Part shown: positions 1 through 6,846 of the stretch, one piece after another | How the letters are laid out: every line of letters starts with the position of its first letter | How positions within the stretch are numbered: position 1 is the first letter of the stretch | Assembly: GCA_021160185.1 (NCBI GenBank) | Contig: JAGHDA010000137.1 | Location: 1-8,354 of the forward strand | Direction of reading: 5' to 3' | Length of the DNA stretch: 8,354 nucleotides | Source: Verrucomicrobiota bacterium | Lineage (GTDB): Bacteria > Verrucomicrobiota > Verrucomicrobiia > Limisphaerales > CAZBKV01 | Translations under genes and position numbers: made by a program | The notes under the pieces: generated by a model | The model's input: the letters and a program-made list of their open reading frames with translations, nothing else | The model's database searches: none | What the model was told of the DNA's origin: nothing

Positions 1-861
1 CTTATGGGCCCCGCGAATCTGGAGCGTTTCCCGGTCCATGCGGCCCGGTTGCTTTCCCAGGTTCGGACAATTGCCGCCTACAGCTATCGCAAATCGCGCG
101 GTTTGCCGATCATCTACCCCAAGTCCAAATACCGCTATACAGAAAACTTCCTGCACATGATGTTTTCCCGCCCCTATGAGGATTACGAGCTGAAGCAGGA
201 AGTGGTGCGCGCGCTGGATCTGATTTTCCTGCTCCACGCCGACCATGAGCAGAATTGCTCCACCTCGACGGTTCGCATGGTGGCCTCGAGCCGAGCCAAC
301 CTCTTTGCCTCTGCGGCCGCGGGCGTGTGCGCCTTGTGGGGGCCGCTGCACGGCGGAGCCAACCAGGCGGTGATCCAAATGCTGCAGGAAATCCACGAAA
401 GCGGCGACGACGGAAGCAAGTTTATCGAGGCGGCGCGAAGAGGAGAACGGCGTCTGATGGGCTTCGGACATCGGGTCTACAAGAACTACGATCCGCGCGC
501 CAAAATTATCAAGAAATCCTGCGATCGATTGCTTGAAAGCCTGAATATCAGCGACCCGCTTCTGGATATTGCCAAGCATCTAGAGGAGAAAGCCCTCAAT
601 GATGAATACTTTGTCGAGCGGCGGCTCTATCCCAACGTGGATTTCTACAGCGGGATCATGATGCGAGCGATCGGCATTCCGGTGGAGATGTTCACGGTCA
701 TTTTCGCCATCGGGCGGATGCCCGGCTGGATTGCCAACTACAAGGAGACGGTCGAGAACCCCAAGGGCCGAATTTACCGGCCGCGCCAGGTCTACAACGG
801 CCCCGTCCTCCGGCATTACACCCAGCTGGAAGAGCGGGAGAAGGCCGCGGCGGAGGGCTGA
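1..861 (+). CDS. gltA: Citrate synthase, type II, 5'-truncated by window edge
   Basis: Citrate synthase condenses oxaloacetate and acetyl-CoA to citrate, the first step of the TCA cycle, in the cytoplasm. The frame is open from base 1 (CTT, Leu); the ATG at position 4 is internal, not the start. Counting from that Met, the signature LHADHEQNCSTSTVR covers residues 78-91, LWGPLHGGANQAV carries the predicted catalytic His116, MGFGHRVYKNYDPRA carries His156, and the NVDFYSG segment carries Asp213. These match E. coli GltA His264, His305 and Asp362 with a constant offset of about 149, so roughly 148 N-terminal residues lie outside the window. The HADHEQN form and overall similarity fit the Gram-negative (hexameric, type II) group; whether NADH inhibits it cannot be judged, because the N-terminal domain is missing. 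The C-terminal tail (EEREKAAAEG) is a few residues longer than in E. coli. It converges with tatD. Identification is very secure. Confidence 0.97.
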   Translation, partial: LMGPANLERFPVHAARLLSQVRTIAAYSYRKSRGLPIIYPKSKYRYTENFLHMMFSRPYEDYELKQEVVRALDLIFLLHADHEQNCSTSTVRMVASSRANLFASAAAGVCALWGPLHGGANQAVIQMLQEIHESGDDGSKFIEAARRGERRLMGFGHRVYKNYDPRAKIIKKSCDRLLESLNISDPLLDIAKHLEEKALNDEYFVERRLYPNVDFYSGIMMRAIGIPVEMFTVIFAIGRMPGWIANYKETVENPKGRIYRPRQVYNGPVLRHYTQLEEREKAAAEG

Positions 862-868
862 CCCTCCG
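851..868. terminator. GC hairpin across the gltA stop, shared by convergent genes (candidate terminator)
   Basis: CGGAGGG at 851-857 pairs perfectly with CCCTCCG at 862-868 around a 4-base loop (CTGA) that contains the gltA stop codon. For tatD on the other strand, the hairpin begins 3 bases after its stop codon. It is a 7-bp, nearly all-GC stem placed where a bidirectional terminator is expected. Neither side has a T-tract, so it is not a canonical intrinsic terminator and may act only as a weak stop or 3'-end stabiliser. Confidence 0.35.
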
Positions 869-871
869 GCG

Positions 872-1690
872 TTATTGCAGCCGAGGGAAGAAGGCTTCGG
901 CGTTGCGGCGGAGGGTTTCGGCGAGCCGGTCGAGCGGCTCTTGCCGCAGCTCCGCGGCGCGTCTTGCGGTCAGCGCCAAATCCGCCGGCTCGCAGCGTTT
1001 GCCGCGGCGAGGCGCGGGCGCCAGATAGGGGGCGTCGGTTTCCAAAAAGTAGCGATCGGCCGGAACGGCTCGGAGACTTTCCTGCGCGGCGCGGGCGTTC
1101 TTGAACGTGATTACGCCGGTAAAGCTGACCCACGCGCCTAAAGCCAGCAGCGTTTGAAGCCTTTCGGGCGGTTCTACAAAACAGTGAAACACGGCGGAGA
1201 CGTCTCCGGCCAACGGCCTGAAAACCTCCAGCAGGGGCTCGAAGCAGTCTCGTTGATGGATCACGCACGGCAGGCCCAGCTCGGCGGCCAGTTCTAATTG
1301 GCTCCGGAACAGATCCGCTTGCCGGCGGCGGATCTCTTCGGCGCGGTCCGGCGGAAGCGGCGGATTCGCCCGGTCCAGCCAGTGGAAGTCCATGCCGATT
1401 TCGCCAATGGCGACGACCTTTTCGCGGCGGGCGAGCTCCCGGATTGTTTTTAGGGCGAGGGAGGGCGCCTTCAGATCGTTGGCTGCGCCGGGATGCGCGC
1501 CCACCGCGGCGTAGATGTTCGGAAAACGCTCGGCCAGCTCCGTGGCGCGTCGGCTGCTTTCCGGATCCACGCCCAACGTAATGATTTTCTCCACCCCCGC
1601 TTCCGCGGCGCGCCGGAGGACTTCTTCCAGGTCGGTCGCGAAAACCCGGTCGTCCAAGTGGGCGTGGGTGTCGTAGAGGCCCGCTTTCAT
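872..1690 (-). CDS. tatD: TatD-family metal-dependent deoxyribonuclease
   Basis: This is a 272-residue TIM-barrel metallohydrolase of the TatD/YcfH family, cytoplasmic, with 3'-5' DNA exonuclease or general hydrolase activity expected from characterised members; family length is about 260-270. Metal ligands are visible in order: the HxH pair H9 and H11 (YDTHAHLDD), E97 in AIGEIGMDFHW, H145 in PCVIHQRD, H169 in VFHCFVEPPE, and D219 in FLETDAPYLAP. The start is the ATG at 1690, which puts the HxH strand at the usual distance from the N-terminus; no Shine-Dalgarno sequence is obvious upstream. The segment after the D219 motif reads RGKRCEPADL, where many relatives have Asn in the Cys position. 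It converges with gltA and diverges from the esterase gene. The tatD symbol is family-level: the closest E. coli paralogue could equally be YcfH. The name does not imply a role in Tat secretion. Confidence 0.93.
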   Translation of the reverse strand: MKAGLYDTHAHLDDRVFATDLEEVLRRAAEAGVEKIITLGVDPESSRRATELAERFPNIYAAVGAHPGAANDLKAPSLALKTIRELARREKVVAIGEIGMDFHWLDRANPPLPPDRAEEIRRRQADLFRSQLELAAELGLPCVIHQRDCFEPLLEVFRPLAGDVSAVFHCFVEPPERLQTLLALGAWVSFTGVITFKNARAAQESLRAVPADRYFLETDAPYLAPAPRRGKRCEPADLALTARRAAELRQEPLDRLAETLRRNAEAFFPRLQ

Positions 1691-1788
1691 TGCGCGCGGA
1701 TTTAAGCGAACCGTCCCCGGCGGCGAAAGCGAAATCGGGGCGTTTCAAGTTTCCGAGCAGGAACGGTTTCGGGTAACGTGGAGCCGTT
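1691..1788. promoter_or_regulatory. Divergent intergenic region, tatD / esterase
   Basis: These 98 bases separate two divergent start codons, so promoters for both genes must lie here or overlap the coding ends. I could not find a convincing -35/-10 pair on either strand. The hexamer AACCGT (1709-1714) recurs inverted as ACGGTT at 1763-1768 and again just inside the esterase gene at 1798-1803; the 8-mer GAACGGTT is repeated directly at 1761-1768 and 1796-1803. This could be a weak regulator site or chance. Confidence 0.3.
1780..1783 (+). promoter_or_regulatory. Shine-Dalgarno for the esterase gene
   Basis: GGAG ends 5 bases before the ATG at 1789. This supports 1789 as the start and places the predicted signal peptide at the very N-terminus. 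Confidence 0.5.
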
Positions 1789-3777
1789 ATGAAGCGAACG
1801 GTTCTGTGGTTGACAGCGGCGTTATGCCTGGGCCCGTGGCGGGCGCTGCCGTGGACTTTGCCGCAGCGTCCGACTCCGGGCGATCGAATGTTCGCGGCGT
1901 ATTTGGAGCGGGAGACCGGGCGGCTGGCTCGGCGTTGTCTGGCCGGGGTGAAATCCGCCGCGGATTGGGAAGCCCGAAAAAAAGCGTGGCGCCGCCAATT
2001 GCGGGAGATGTTCGGCCTGGTTCCCGAGCCGCCTCGCACCGAGCTGCGGCCGGTGATCACGGGGCGGCTGGAGCGCGACGGCGTGGTTGTGGAAAAGATC
2101 CACTTTCAGTCGCTTCCCGGGCTTTACGTCACCGCCAACCTTTATCTGCCGGCGAAGCTGGAGGCTCCGGCCCCGGCTGTCCTCTACGCCTGCGGCCATG
2201 CCAAAGTGGTTGTCGACGGCAAGAGCTGCGGCAACAAAGCCCATTATCAGCATCACGGCGTTTGGTTCGCCCGCCATGGCTACGTGTGCCTGATGATCGA
2301 CACGATCCAGCTCGGGGAGATCATGGGCGTGCACCACGGGACCTACCGGCTTGGCATGTGGTGGTGGAATTCCCGAGGCTACACCCCCGGCGGGGTGGAA
2401 GTGTGGAACTGTATTCGGGCGCTGGATTACCTAGAAACGCGGCCGGAGGTGGACCCGAAACGGATTGGCATGACGGGCCGTTCCGGGGGCGGCGCGTACA
2501 CATGGTTCACCACGGCGCTGGACGACCGCGTGCGCGTGGCGGCTCCGATCGCGGGGATCACCGACCTTCGGAACTACGTGGTGGACGACGCGGTCGAGGG
2601 CCACTGCGATTGCATGTTCTTTGTGAACACCTATCGATGGGATTATCCCCAACTGGCCGCCCTGGCCGCGCCGCGTCCCCTTCTGATCGGCAACACCGAC
2701 AAGGACACAATCTTCCCGCTCGACGGCGTGTTGCGGACTTATTGGAAGGTGCGCGGCGTGTATCAGCTCCTCGGCAGACTCGATCGGATAGGGCTGGCTA
2801 TTACGGAGGGTCCCCATCATGACTCGCAGGAGTTGCGGGTGCCTGTGTTCCGGTGGTTCGACCGCTTTCTCAAAGGAACCAACGCCTTGGTGGACGAGCC
2901 GGCGCGCCCGCTTTTCAAGCCGCTGGAGCTGCGCGTCTTTGACGAGCTTCCCAAGGACCAGATCAACACCCGTATCCAGGAGCTGTTCATCCCCCAGGCC
3001 GAGGACAAGGAGCCTCTCGACCCCGAGGCGCTCCAAAAGCTGCTCCTGCAAAAAAGCTTTCGCGCCTGGTCCAAAACCGCTCCGCCGCCGGAAGCCCGAG
3101 AGCTCGGCTCCGCGGCCGCCGAAGGCCTGGAACTGACCGTTTACGAGGTCAAGCCGCAAACGGGCTTCGCCCTGCGCGCCTACCTGCTTCGGAAAGCGGA
3201 CGCCCGGCCGAGACGGGTCACGCTCCAGCCGATGGATCAGGAGCAATTCGTCGCTTTCCTCGACGGACCCGCTCGACCCTTCGCCCGGCTTCTGGCCGAG
3301 GAACGCCGCCTTGTGGGATTGAAGACGTCACCCGAGGCTACTAGCTCCGATTCCGCCGCGGCTTCGGCCTCGTTGCCGGAGGGGGACGCCGCCTGGCTCG
3401 TGTTCGCTCCAAGCGGGGTCGGGCCGACGGTTTTGTGGGACAACGCCGTTTACCGCCGGATGATGCGCCGCCGGCTGGCGCTTCTAGGCCAGACGCTCGC
3501 CGGCCTGCAAACTTGGGACATCCGCCAGGCTGTTCGGCTTGCGGCTCGGGAGTGTGAGAGCGCCGGTTTGCCCTTGGTCCTCCGCGGGCGGGGGCCGATG
3601 GCGAATTTGTGCCTGCTTGCCGGTCTCTTTGAAGCGCCGCGCCTGGCCGGCATGGAGCTGGAGGACTTGCGCCTGGACGAAAAGCAAGCGCCTTCCTGCC
3701 TCAACTTGACCCGCGTGACCAACTGGCCGCAGATCCTGGCCGCCGCGCGCAAGAACTGTCGGACAACCCTCCGATGA
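1789..3777 (+). CDS. Exported acetylxylan-esterase-like alpha/beta hydrolase, two-part
   Basis: This 662-residue protein is a serine hydrolase probably acting on acylated polysaccharide or another ester outside the cytoplasm; the substrate is not known. Residues 1-22 look like a signal peptide (MKRT, then a hydrophobic run). The alpha/beta-hydrolase core spans about 90-365: YACGHAK (133-139) after the early strand, nucleophile elbow GMTGRSGGGAY with Ser232, candidate acid Asp304 or Asp306 in GNTDKDTIFPLDG, and catalytic His343 or 344 in EGPHHDSQEL. The order Ser-Asp-His and the overall style match the AXE1/Abhydrolase_7-like enzymes common in Planctomycetota and Verrucomicrobiota. Residues 370-510 form a linker plus a beta-rich stretch, and 514-530 is Ser/Ala-rich. 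Residues 535-655 (LVFAPSGVGPTVLW to the end) resemble a second, degenerate hydrolase half without a GxSxG nucleophile. The start is ATG with GGAG 5 bases upstream. It converges with the glycoside hydrolase. The fold is secure; the esterase name is a family-level inference. Confidence 0.85.
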   Translation: MKRTVLWLTAALCLGPWRALPWTLPQRPTPGDRMFAAYLERETGRLARRCLAGVKSAADWEARKKAWRRQLREMFGLVPEPPRTELRPVITGRLERDGVVVEKIHFQSLPGLYVTANLYLPAKLEAPAPAVLYACGHAKVVVDGKSCGNKAHYQHHGVWFARHGYVCLMIDTIQLGEIMGVHHGTYRLGMWWWNSRGYTPGGVEVWNCIRALDYLETRPEVDPKRIGMTGRSGGGAYTWFTTALDDRVRVAAPIAGITDLRNYVVDDAVEGHCDCMFFVNTYRWDYPQLAALAAPRPLLIGNTDKDTIFPLDGVLRTYWKVRGVYQLLGRLDRIGLAITEGPHHDSQELRVPVFRWFDRFLKGTNALVDEPARPLFKPLELRVFDELPKDQINTRIQELFIPQAEDKEPLDPEALQKLLLQKSFRAWSKTAPPPEARELGSAAAEGLELTVYEVKPQTGFALRAYLLRKADARPRRVTLQPMDQEQFVAFLDGPARPFARLLAEERRLVGLKTSPEATSSDSAAASASLPEGDAAWLVFAPSGVGPTVLWDNAVYRRMMRRRLALLGQTLAGLQTWDIRQAVRLAARECESAGLPLVLRGRGPMANLCLLAGLFEAPRLAGMELEDLRLDEKQAPSCLNLTRVTNWPQILAAARKNCRTTLR

Positions 3778-3799
3778 GCCGGAGAAGCAGTCGGCGGGC

Positions 3800-3815
3800 G
3801 AGCGCTTCCTCGCTC
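3800..3815. terminator. Weak hairpin between convergent esterase and glycoside hydrolase genes
   Basis: GAGCG (3800-3804) pairs with CGCTC (3811-3815) around a 6-base loop. It lies in the 36-base gap and overlaps the stop codon of the minus-strand gene. The stem is short and has no T-tract, so terminator function is only suggested by position. Confidence 0.18.
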
Positions 3816-6573
3816 AACGGGACCGTGTTCTGATCCGCTCGATCAGATAGAAAAACACCCGCGGCTGGAGGGATAGCTGCGCTGCTCCGCGCCGCGGGGT
3901 TCCCGTCCGATAGCCCAAAGCGTCCAACGCGGTCACCGACAGCGCCCCGGCGTCCGGCCGGCGAAGCCCTATGTCGCCCGCCAACTCACGGATCATCAAC
4001 GGCGGTTGCCCCCGGTTCTGGATGACGCGCAAGCCGCTCCCAGGCTTGGTCTGCCATCGCCACGGTTTTTCTTCGCTCATCACCTGCAGCAGGAGCTTGG
4101 ACGAAGCGCGAATGGGCTGTCCGTCCATGGCCACGAGGAGGATCGATCCATATTCCAAAGGCGACTCGATCCAGAAGTCCGGAAGATCGATGCGCCCTGC
4201 GGCGCCAAGAAAGCCGATAGCGCCTTGGGCGGCGGGGGCCTGGATGGCGACCAGGCCCCGGCCCCAATCCCACTCGAGCTCGCCAGTAGCGCTGCGCACG
4301 CGTCGTTGGTCCCGGTCGATGAACGGCGAAAAATCGCGCACGCGCGACTGGGGCGCGCCCTTTTCCAGGAAATCCACCCGCACGCGGCCGACGAGGAAAG
4401 CCAACTCGTCCAGGGCGTTGACGTTGGTCAACGTCGCCCCCGGAGGCGCGTCCTGGCCGCGGAGTTGATCGAAGTTCTGTGGCGCGGGCACGGGCGTCCC
4501 TTTCAGGGCGAAGAGGTCCTCGACTCGCAAATCGAGGTCCACAACTTCCGGGGCGGTTTGGACCAAACCCTGGCGGTAGATCAACGCACCGGCCGGGAAT
4601 TGGCCCAGCGCCACCGGCGTTTGAATGGCGAACTTGCCGGGCAGTTCCTGCCATTCCGGTTCGGACGCGGCGAACCAGAACAGAGCGTCGGCGCCTTGGA
4701 GCGCGCCGTAGGCCGCTCCTAAAGGGATCATGTCGGCGCGAAACCGATTCGGCAGCGGCCAGTTGATCTCGGTGATCGTTGAGGGTCGCCCGTTGTAGCT
4801 GATGTCCCAAAGCGGGTTCGCAAAGTCGGGCGCCTTCCCGGCGGGATCAAGGAACCGGACAGAGGCCCGATCGTCATAGCGTTGGCCGGCGACGATATCC
4901 CACGAAGAACGATCGCCGTCATGGCGTCCGCTGTAGTAGCCGTGCCGATCGAAGAAGTCTCCGACGGCGTTGGCGTACTTATCCAATGGGTCGAGGCAAG
5001 TCGGCGAAGCGGTTTTCCAGTTCGAACCATAAACCAAGGCCCGACAACCGAGCTCTTCTTTCAAAAAGCGTTTTTCTTCGCTGTACCAACGCCGCATCAG
5101 CTCCGTCAGAAACCGCGCAGTGTCTTGGTCCCGCGGCCGGCGTTCCTGAGCTATGTTCCAAAGGGGCCGGAAGCCGACCCGGCCGGCTGCGAGGTCGTCT
5201 TGGGCAGTGGCTAAGCCTTGCCAATGACGTTGCCGAATCTCCTCGAGCGTTTCTCCGGGATAGCGGTCCAGGAGCCAGCGGGCGAATTGCTTTTCGAGCA
5301 AAGCCCGCTGGGGATCGGGTATGTTGCCCTGCGCGCCGCGGTCGGGATTGAACGTCCAGAAGAGGGTCGAATCCTCGTTGATCAACTCGAGCATCGCCAA
5401 CGCCGGATCGTCCTTGAGCGGCAAGCCGGTGTGGGGATTGACCGGTTCCAAGACCGCGCGCCACCAACGCCGGTAGATGGGCCGAAATGCCTCGTGGAAG
5501 TACGGCAGGGCAAACGGATGCTGGCCGCTGTAGCCGGGGAAGGTCGGGTCGTCCGGTCCCAACCGCACCCACAACGGAAAGTAAATGCTCAAAGCGGTGT
5601 AGATCCCTTCGCGCTTCAAGGCGGCTGCCAAGGCATGCAAACGATCAATGACCTGCGGCTCCGCCGCATGCCAATTCGGACCGCTGCCGGCGTACACCCG
5701 ACCGTGAATCCGCACCAGGTTCACCCCGCGCTTTGCCATGGCGCGGGCGAAGCGCGCCAGATCCTGATCCTGCAGATTGCCGAAGCTCATTCCCACGTTC
5801 ACAGCCCAAAACCGCGCCGGCTCTCCCGTCTTCTCCCAGACAAATTGATCTCCATCCACCTTGAGGAAACCCCGTTCCCCGGCCCGACGGTGGTTGAGGA
5901 ATCGCAAATCGATCGGGCTGTATTCGAAGGGGTCCGGCGGCGGCTCGAACGCAAACCAACCCGGCTCCGACGCCCCCGAGGATTCGCCCGGGCGAAGACG
6001 GCCTCGAGGGCTGAACGGCGCCGCCGTGAGCAAGAAGCAATCATAAGCCGTCGTGCGGGGATCCCCCGGCAGAACTTGAATCTCCAGAGTCTGCCGTCCG
6101 GCCGGCAAGGCGACTGCTCCGGCGTTGAACCAGCCGACACGGCGGCCCGGGTTGTTCCCCAAGATAACCAGATTTACCAGCGCAGCCTTTTGCGCTTCAC
6201 GCCATTCGCTCTGCCCCACGCGCCAACGGATCGCCTGCGGGTTCCAGAACTTCCGGACCCATAGCGTATAACGCCCTGCCTGCGGCACGTCCACTGGGCG
6301 CGAGAGTTCGCCTCCCGGTCCCACCCAAACCATTCGCCCGCCCGAGAGCTCCGGATCGGTTTCGCCGCCGCTTGTCCCTTCAGCCTCGATCCAAATCCAT
6401 GGCGTTGATTTGCCTTGCGGTTCTCCCGCTTTGAGGATGGGTTGCAGAACCCCGACGCCCATCCCCCCGCCGACCAGCAGAGTCAGCGCGCCTAGAGCCG
6501 CCCATCGTCGCCGTAACGGCCCGCTCGTATGTAGAACGTCTCTCTCGCCGTTTGCCCGCTCTGCTGCCTTCAT
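3814..6573 (-). CDS. Secreted or membrane-anchored multidomain glycoside hydrolase, clan GH-A-like
   Basis: This gene encodes a polysaccharide- or oligosaccharide-degrading enzyme of about 919 residues, numbered here from the ATG at 6573. R21-R23 precede a hydrophobic segment (about 25-43, WAALGALTLLVGGG) that is a signal peptide or anchor. Residues 57-190 are a beta-sandwich like a carbohydrate-binding module: it opens with WIWIEAEG, then GRYTLWVRKFWNP, and ends in TAYDCFLLTAAPF. Residues 236-665 read as a TIM barrel: GVNLVRIHGRVY (His290), MLELINEDS with Asn399-Glu400 as candidate acid/base, DRHGYY (His544), TITEINWPLPN with Glu602 as candidate nucleophile, and ALFWFAAS (Trp633). The N-E pair and second Glu about 200 residues on are the clan GH-A pattern (GH5/GH42-like). 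Residues 670-919 appear to be accessory beta domains. The frame stays open upstream to a TTG at 6756 and an ATG at 6747, but that extra 61-residue stretch is Arg-rich and would bury the signal sequence. I cannot name the family or substrate. Confidence 0.82.
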   Translation of the reverse strand: MKAAERANGERDVLHTSGPLRRRWAALGALTLLVGGGMGVGVLQPILKAGEPQGKSTPWIWIEAEGTSGGETDPELSGGRMVWVGPGGELSRPVDVPQAGRYTLWVRKFWNPQAIRWRVGQSEWREAQKAALVNLVILGNNPGRRVGWFNAGAVALPAGRQTLEIQVLPGDPRTTAYDCFLLTAAPFSPRGRLRPGESSGASEPGWFAFEPPPDPFEYSPIDLRFLNHRRAGERGFLKVDGDQFVWEKTGEPARFWAVNVGMSFGNLQDQDLARFARAMAKRGVNLVRIHGRVYAGSGPNWHAAEPQVIDRLHALAAALKREGIYTALSIYFPLWVRLGPDDPTFPGYSGQHPFALPYFHEAFRPIYRRWWRAVLEPVNPHTGLPLKDDPALAMLELINEDSTLFWTFNPDRGAQGNIPDPQRALLEKQFARWLLDRYPGETLEEIRQRHWQGLATAQDDLAAGRVGFRPLWNIAQERRPRDQDTARFLTELMRRWYSEEKRFLKEELGCRALVYGSNWKTASPTCLDPLDKYANAVGDFFDRHGYYSGRHDGDRSSWDIVAGQRYDDRASVRFLDPAGKAPDFANPLWDISYNGRPSTITEINWPLPNRFRADMIPLGAAYGALQGADALFWFAASEPEWQELPGKFAIQTPVALGQFPAGALIYRQGLVQTAPEVVDLDLRVEDLFALKGTPVPAPQNFDQLRGQDAPPGATLTNVNALDELAFLVGRVRVDFLEKGAPQSRVRDFSPFIDRDQRRVRSATGELEWDWGRGLVAIQAPAAQGAIGFLGAAGRIDLPDFWIESPLEYGSILLVAMDGQPIRASSKLLLQVMSEEKPWRWQTKPGSGLRVIQNRGQPPLMIRELAGDIGLRRPDAGALSVTALDALGYRTGTPRRGAAQLSLQPRVFFYLIERIRTRSR

Positions 6574-6622
6574 GTCTCCGACGATAACCGAGCCGCCCTG
6601 CGAAACAATCCTCGGCCCATCC

Positions 6623-6646
6623 CGGCGACGGCTTCGGCGACGGCTT
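6623..6646. repeat. Exact 12-base tandem duplication
   Basis: CGGCGACGGCTT occurs twice back to back, at 6623-6634 and 6635-6646, with no mismatch. Each unit itself contains CGGC-GACGGC, so slippage is a simple explanation. It lies just upstream of the chosen glycoside hydrolase start and would add four duplicated codons if translation began at 6747 or 6756. Confidence 0.75.
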
Positions 6647-6759
6647 GTCTTGCCTTCTTCCCCGAGCGATGGAGCTGCCGCAGCCAATGGCTTGGTCCGG
6701 CTCCTCGTTTGGAACGCCTGGCGGAAAGCCAAACCCCAATGCCGCATCCGCCCCAACCC

Positions 6760-6781
6760 GTCTGCCTGCTGGCAGGCGGGC
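6760..6781. repeat. Inverted repeat with GCCTGC/GCAGGC core
   Basis: GCCTGC (6764-6769) faces GCAGGC (6772-6777) across two bases. The pairing extends outward to 6760 and 6781 with two G-T wobbles. As RNA it would fold into a tight hairpin, though the 2-base centre makes it better as a DNA palindrome. This GCCTGC/GCAGGC motif resembles short palindromic elements dispersed in some genomes; copy number here is unknown. Confidence 0.55.
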
Positions 6782-6793
6782 CTGAATCTCCCC

Positions 6794-6806
6794 CAACTGG
6801 CAGTTG
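6794..6806. repeat. 13-base perfect odd palindrome, possible operator
   Basis: CAACTG (6794-6799) and CAGTTG (6801-6806) are perfect inverted arms around a single G at 6800. The size and symmetry would suit a dimeric regulator half-site pair in a divergent promoter region, but no regulator is identified. Confidence 0.4.
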
Positions 6807-6846
6807 ACGAACGTTGCCCTTCAAAAGCTCACCCAGGACGGAGGAC

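Noticed and set aside
816..2060. 414-codon minus-strand open frame overlapping tatD and the esterase start
   Set aside because: It overlaps the clearly real tatD in another frame and covers the divergent gap. The translation is Arg/Pro/Gly-rich with no domain, typical of shadow frames in GC-rich DNA.
1806..2822. 338-codon plus-strand frame overlapping the esterase in another frame
   Set aside because: It is Arg/Gly/Pro-rich and lacks motifs, while the chosen frame has a signal peptide, Shine-Dalgarno sequence and catalytic triad.
2431..3246. 271-codon minus-strand open frame antisense to the esterase
   Set aside because: It is the antisense shadow of the catalytic domain (Ser232 to His344); the sense frame has all the motifs.
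5218..6264. 348-codon plus-strand open frame inside the glycoside hydrolase
   Set aside because: It is fully antisense to a protein with recognisable domains, and its translation has no family signature.
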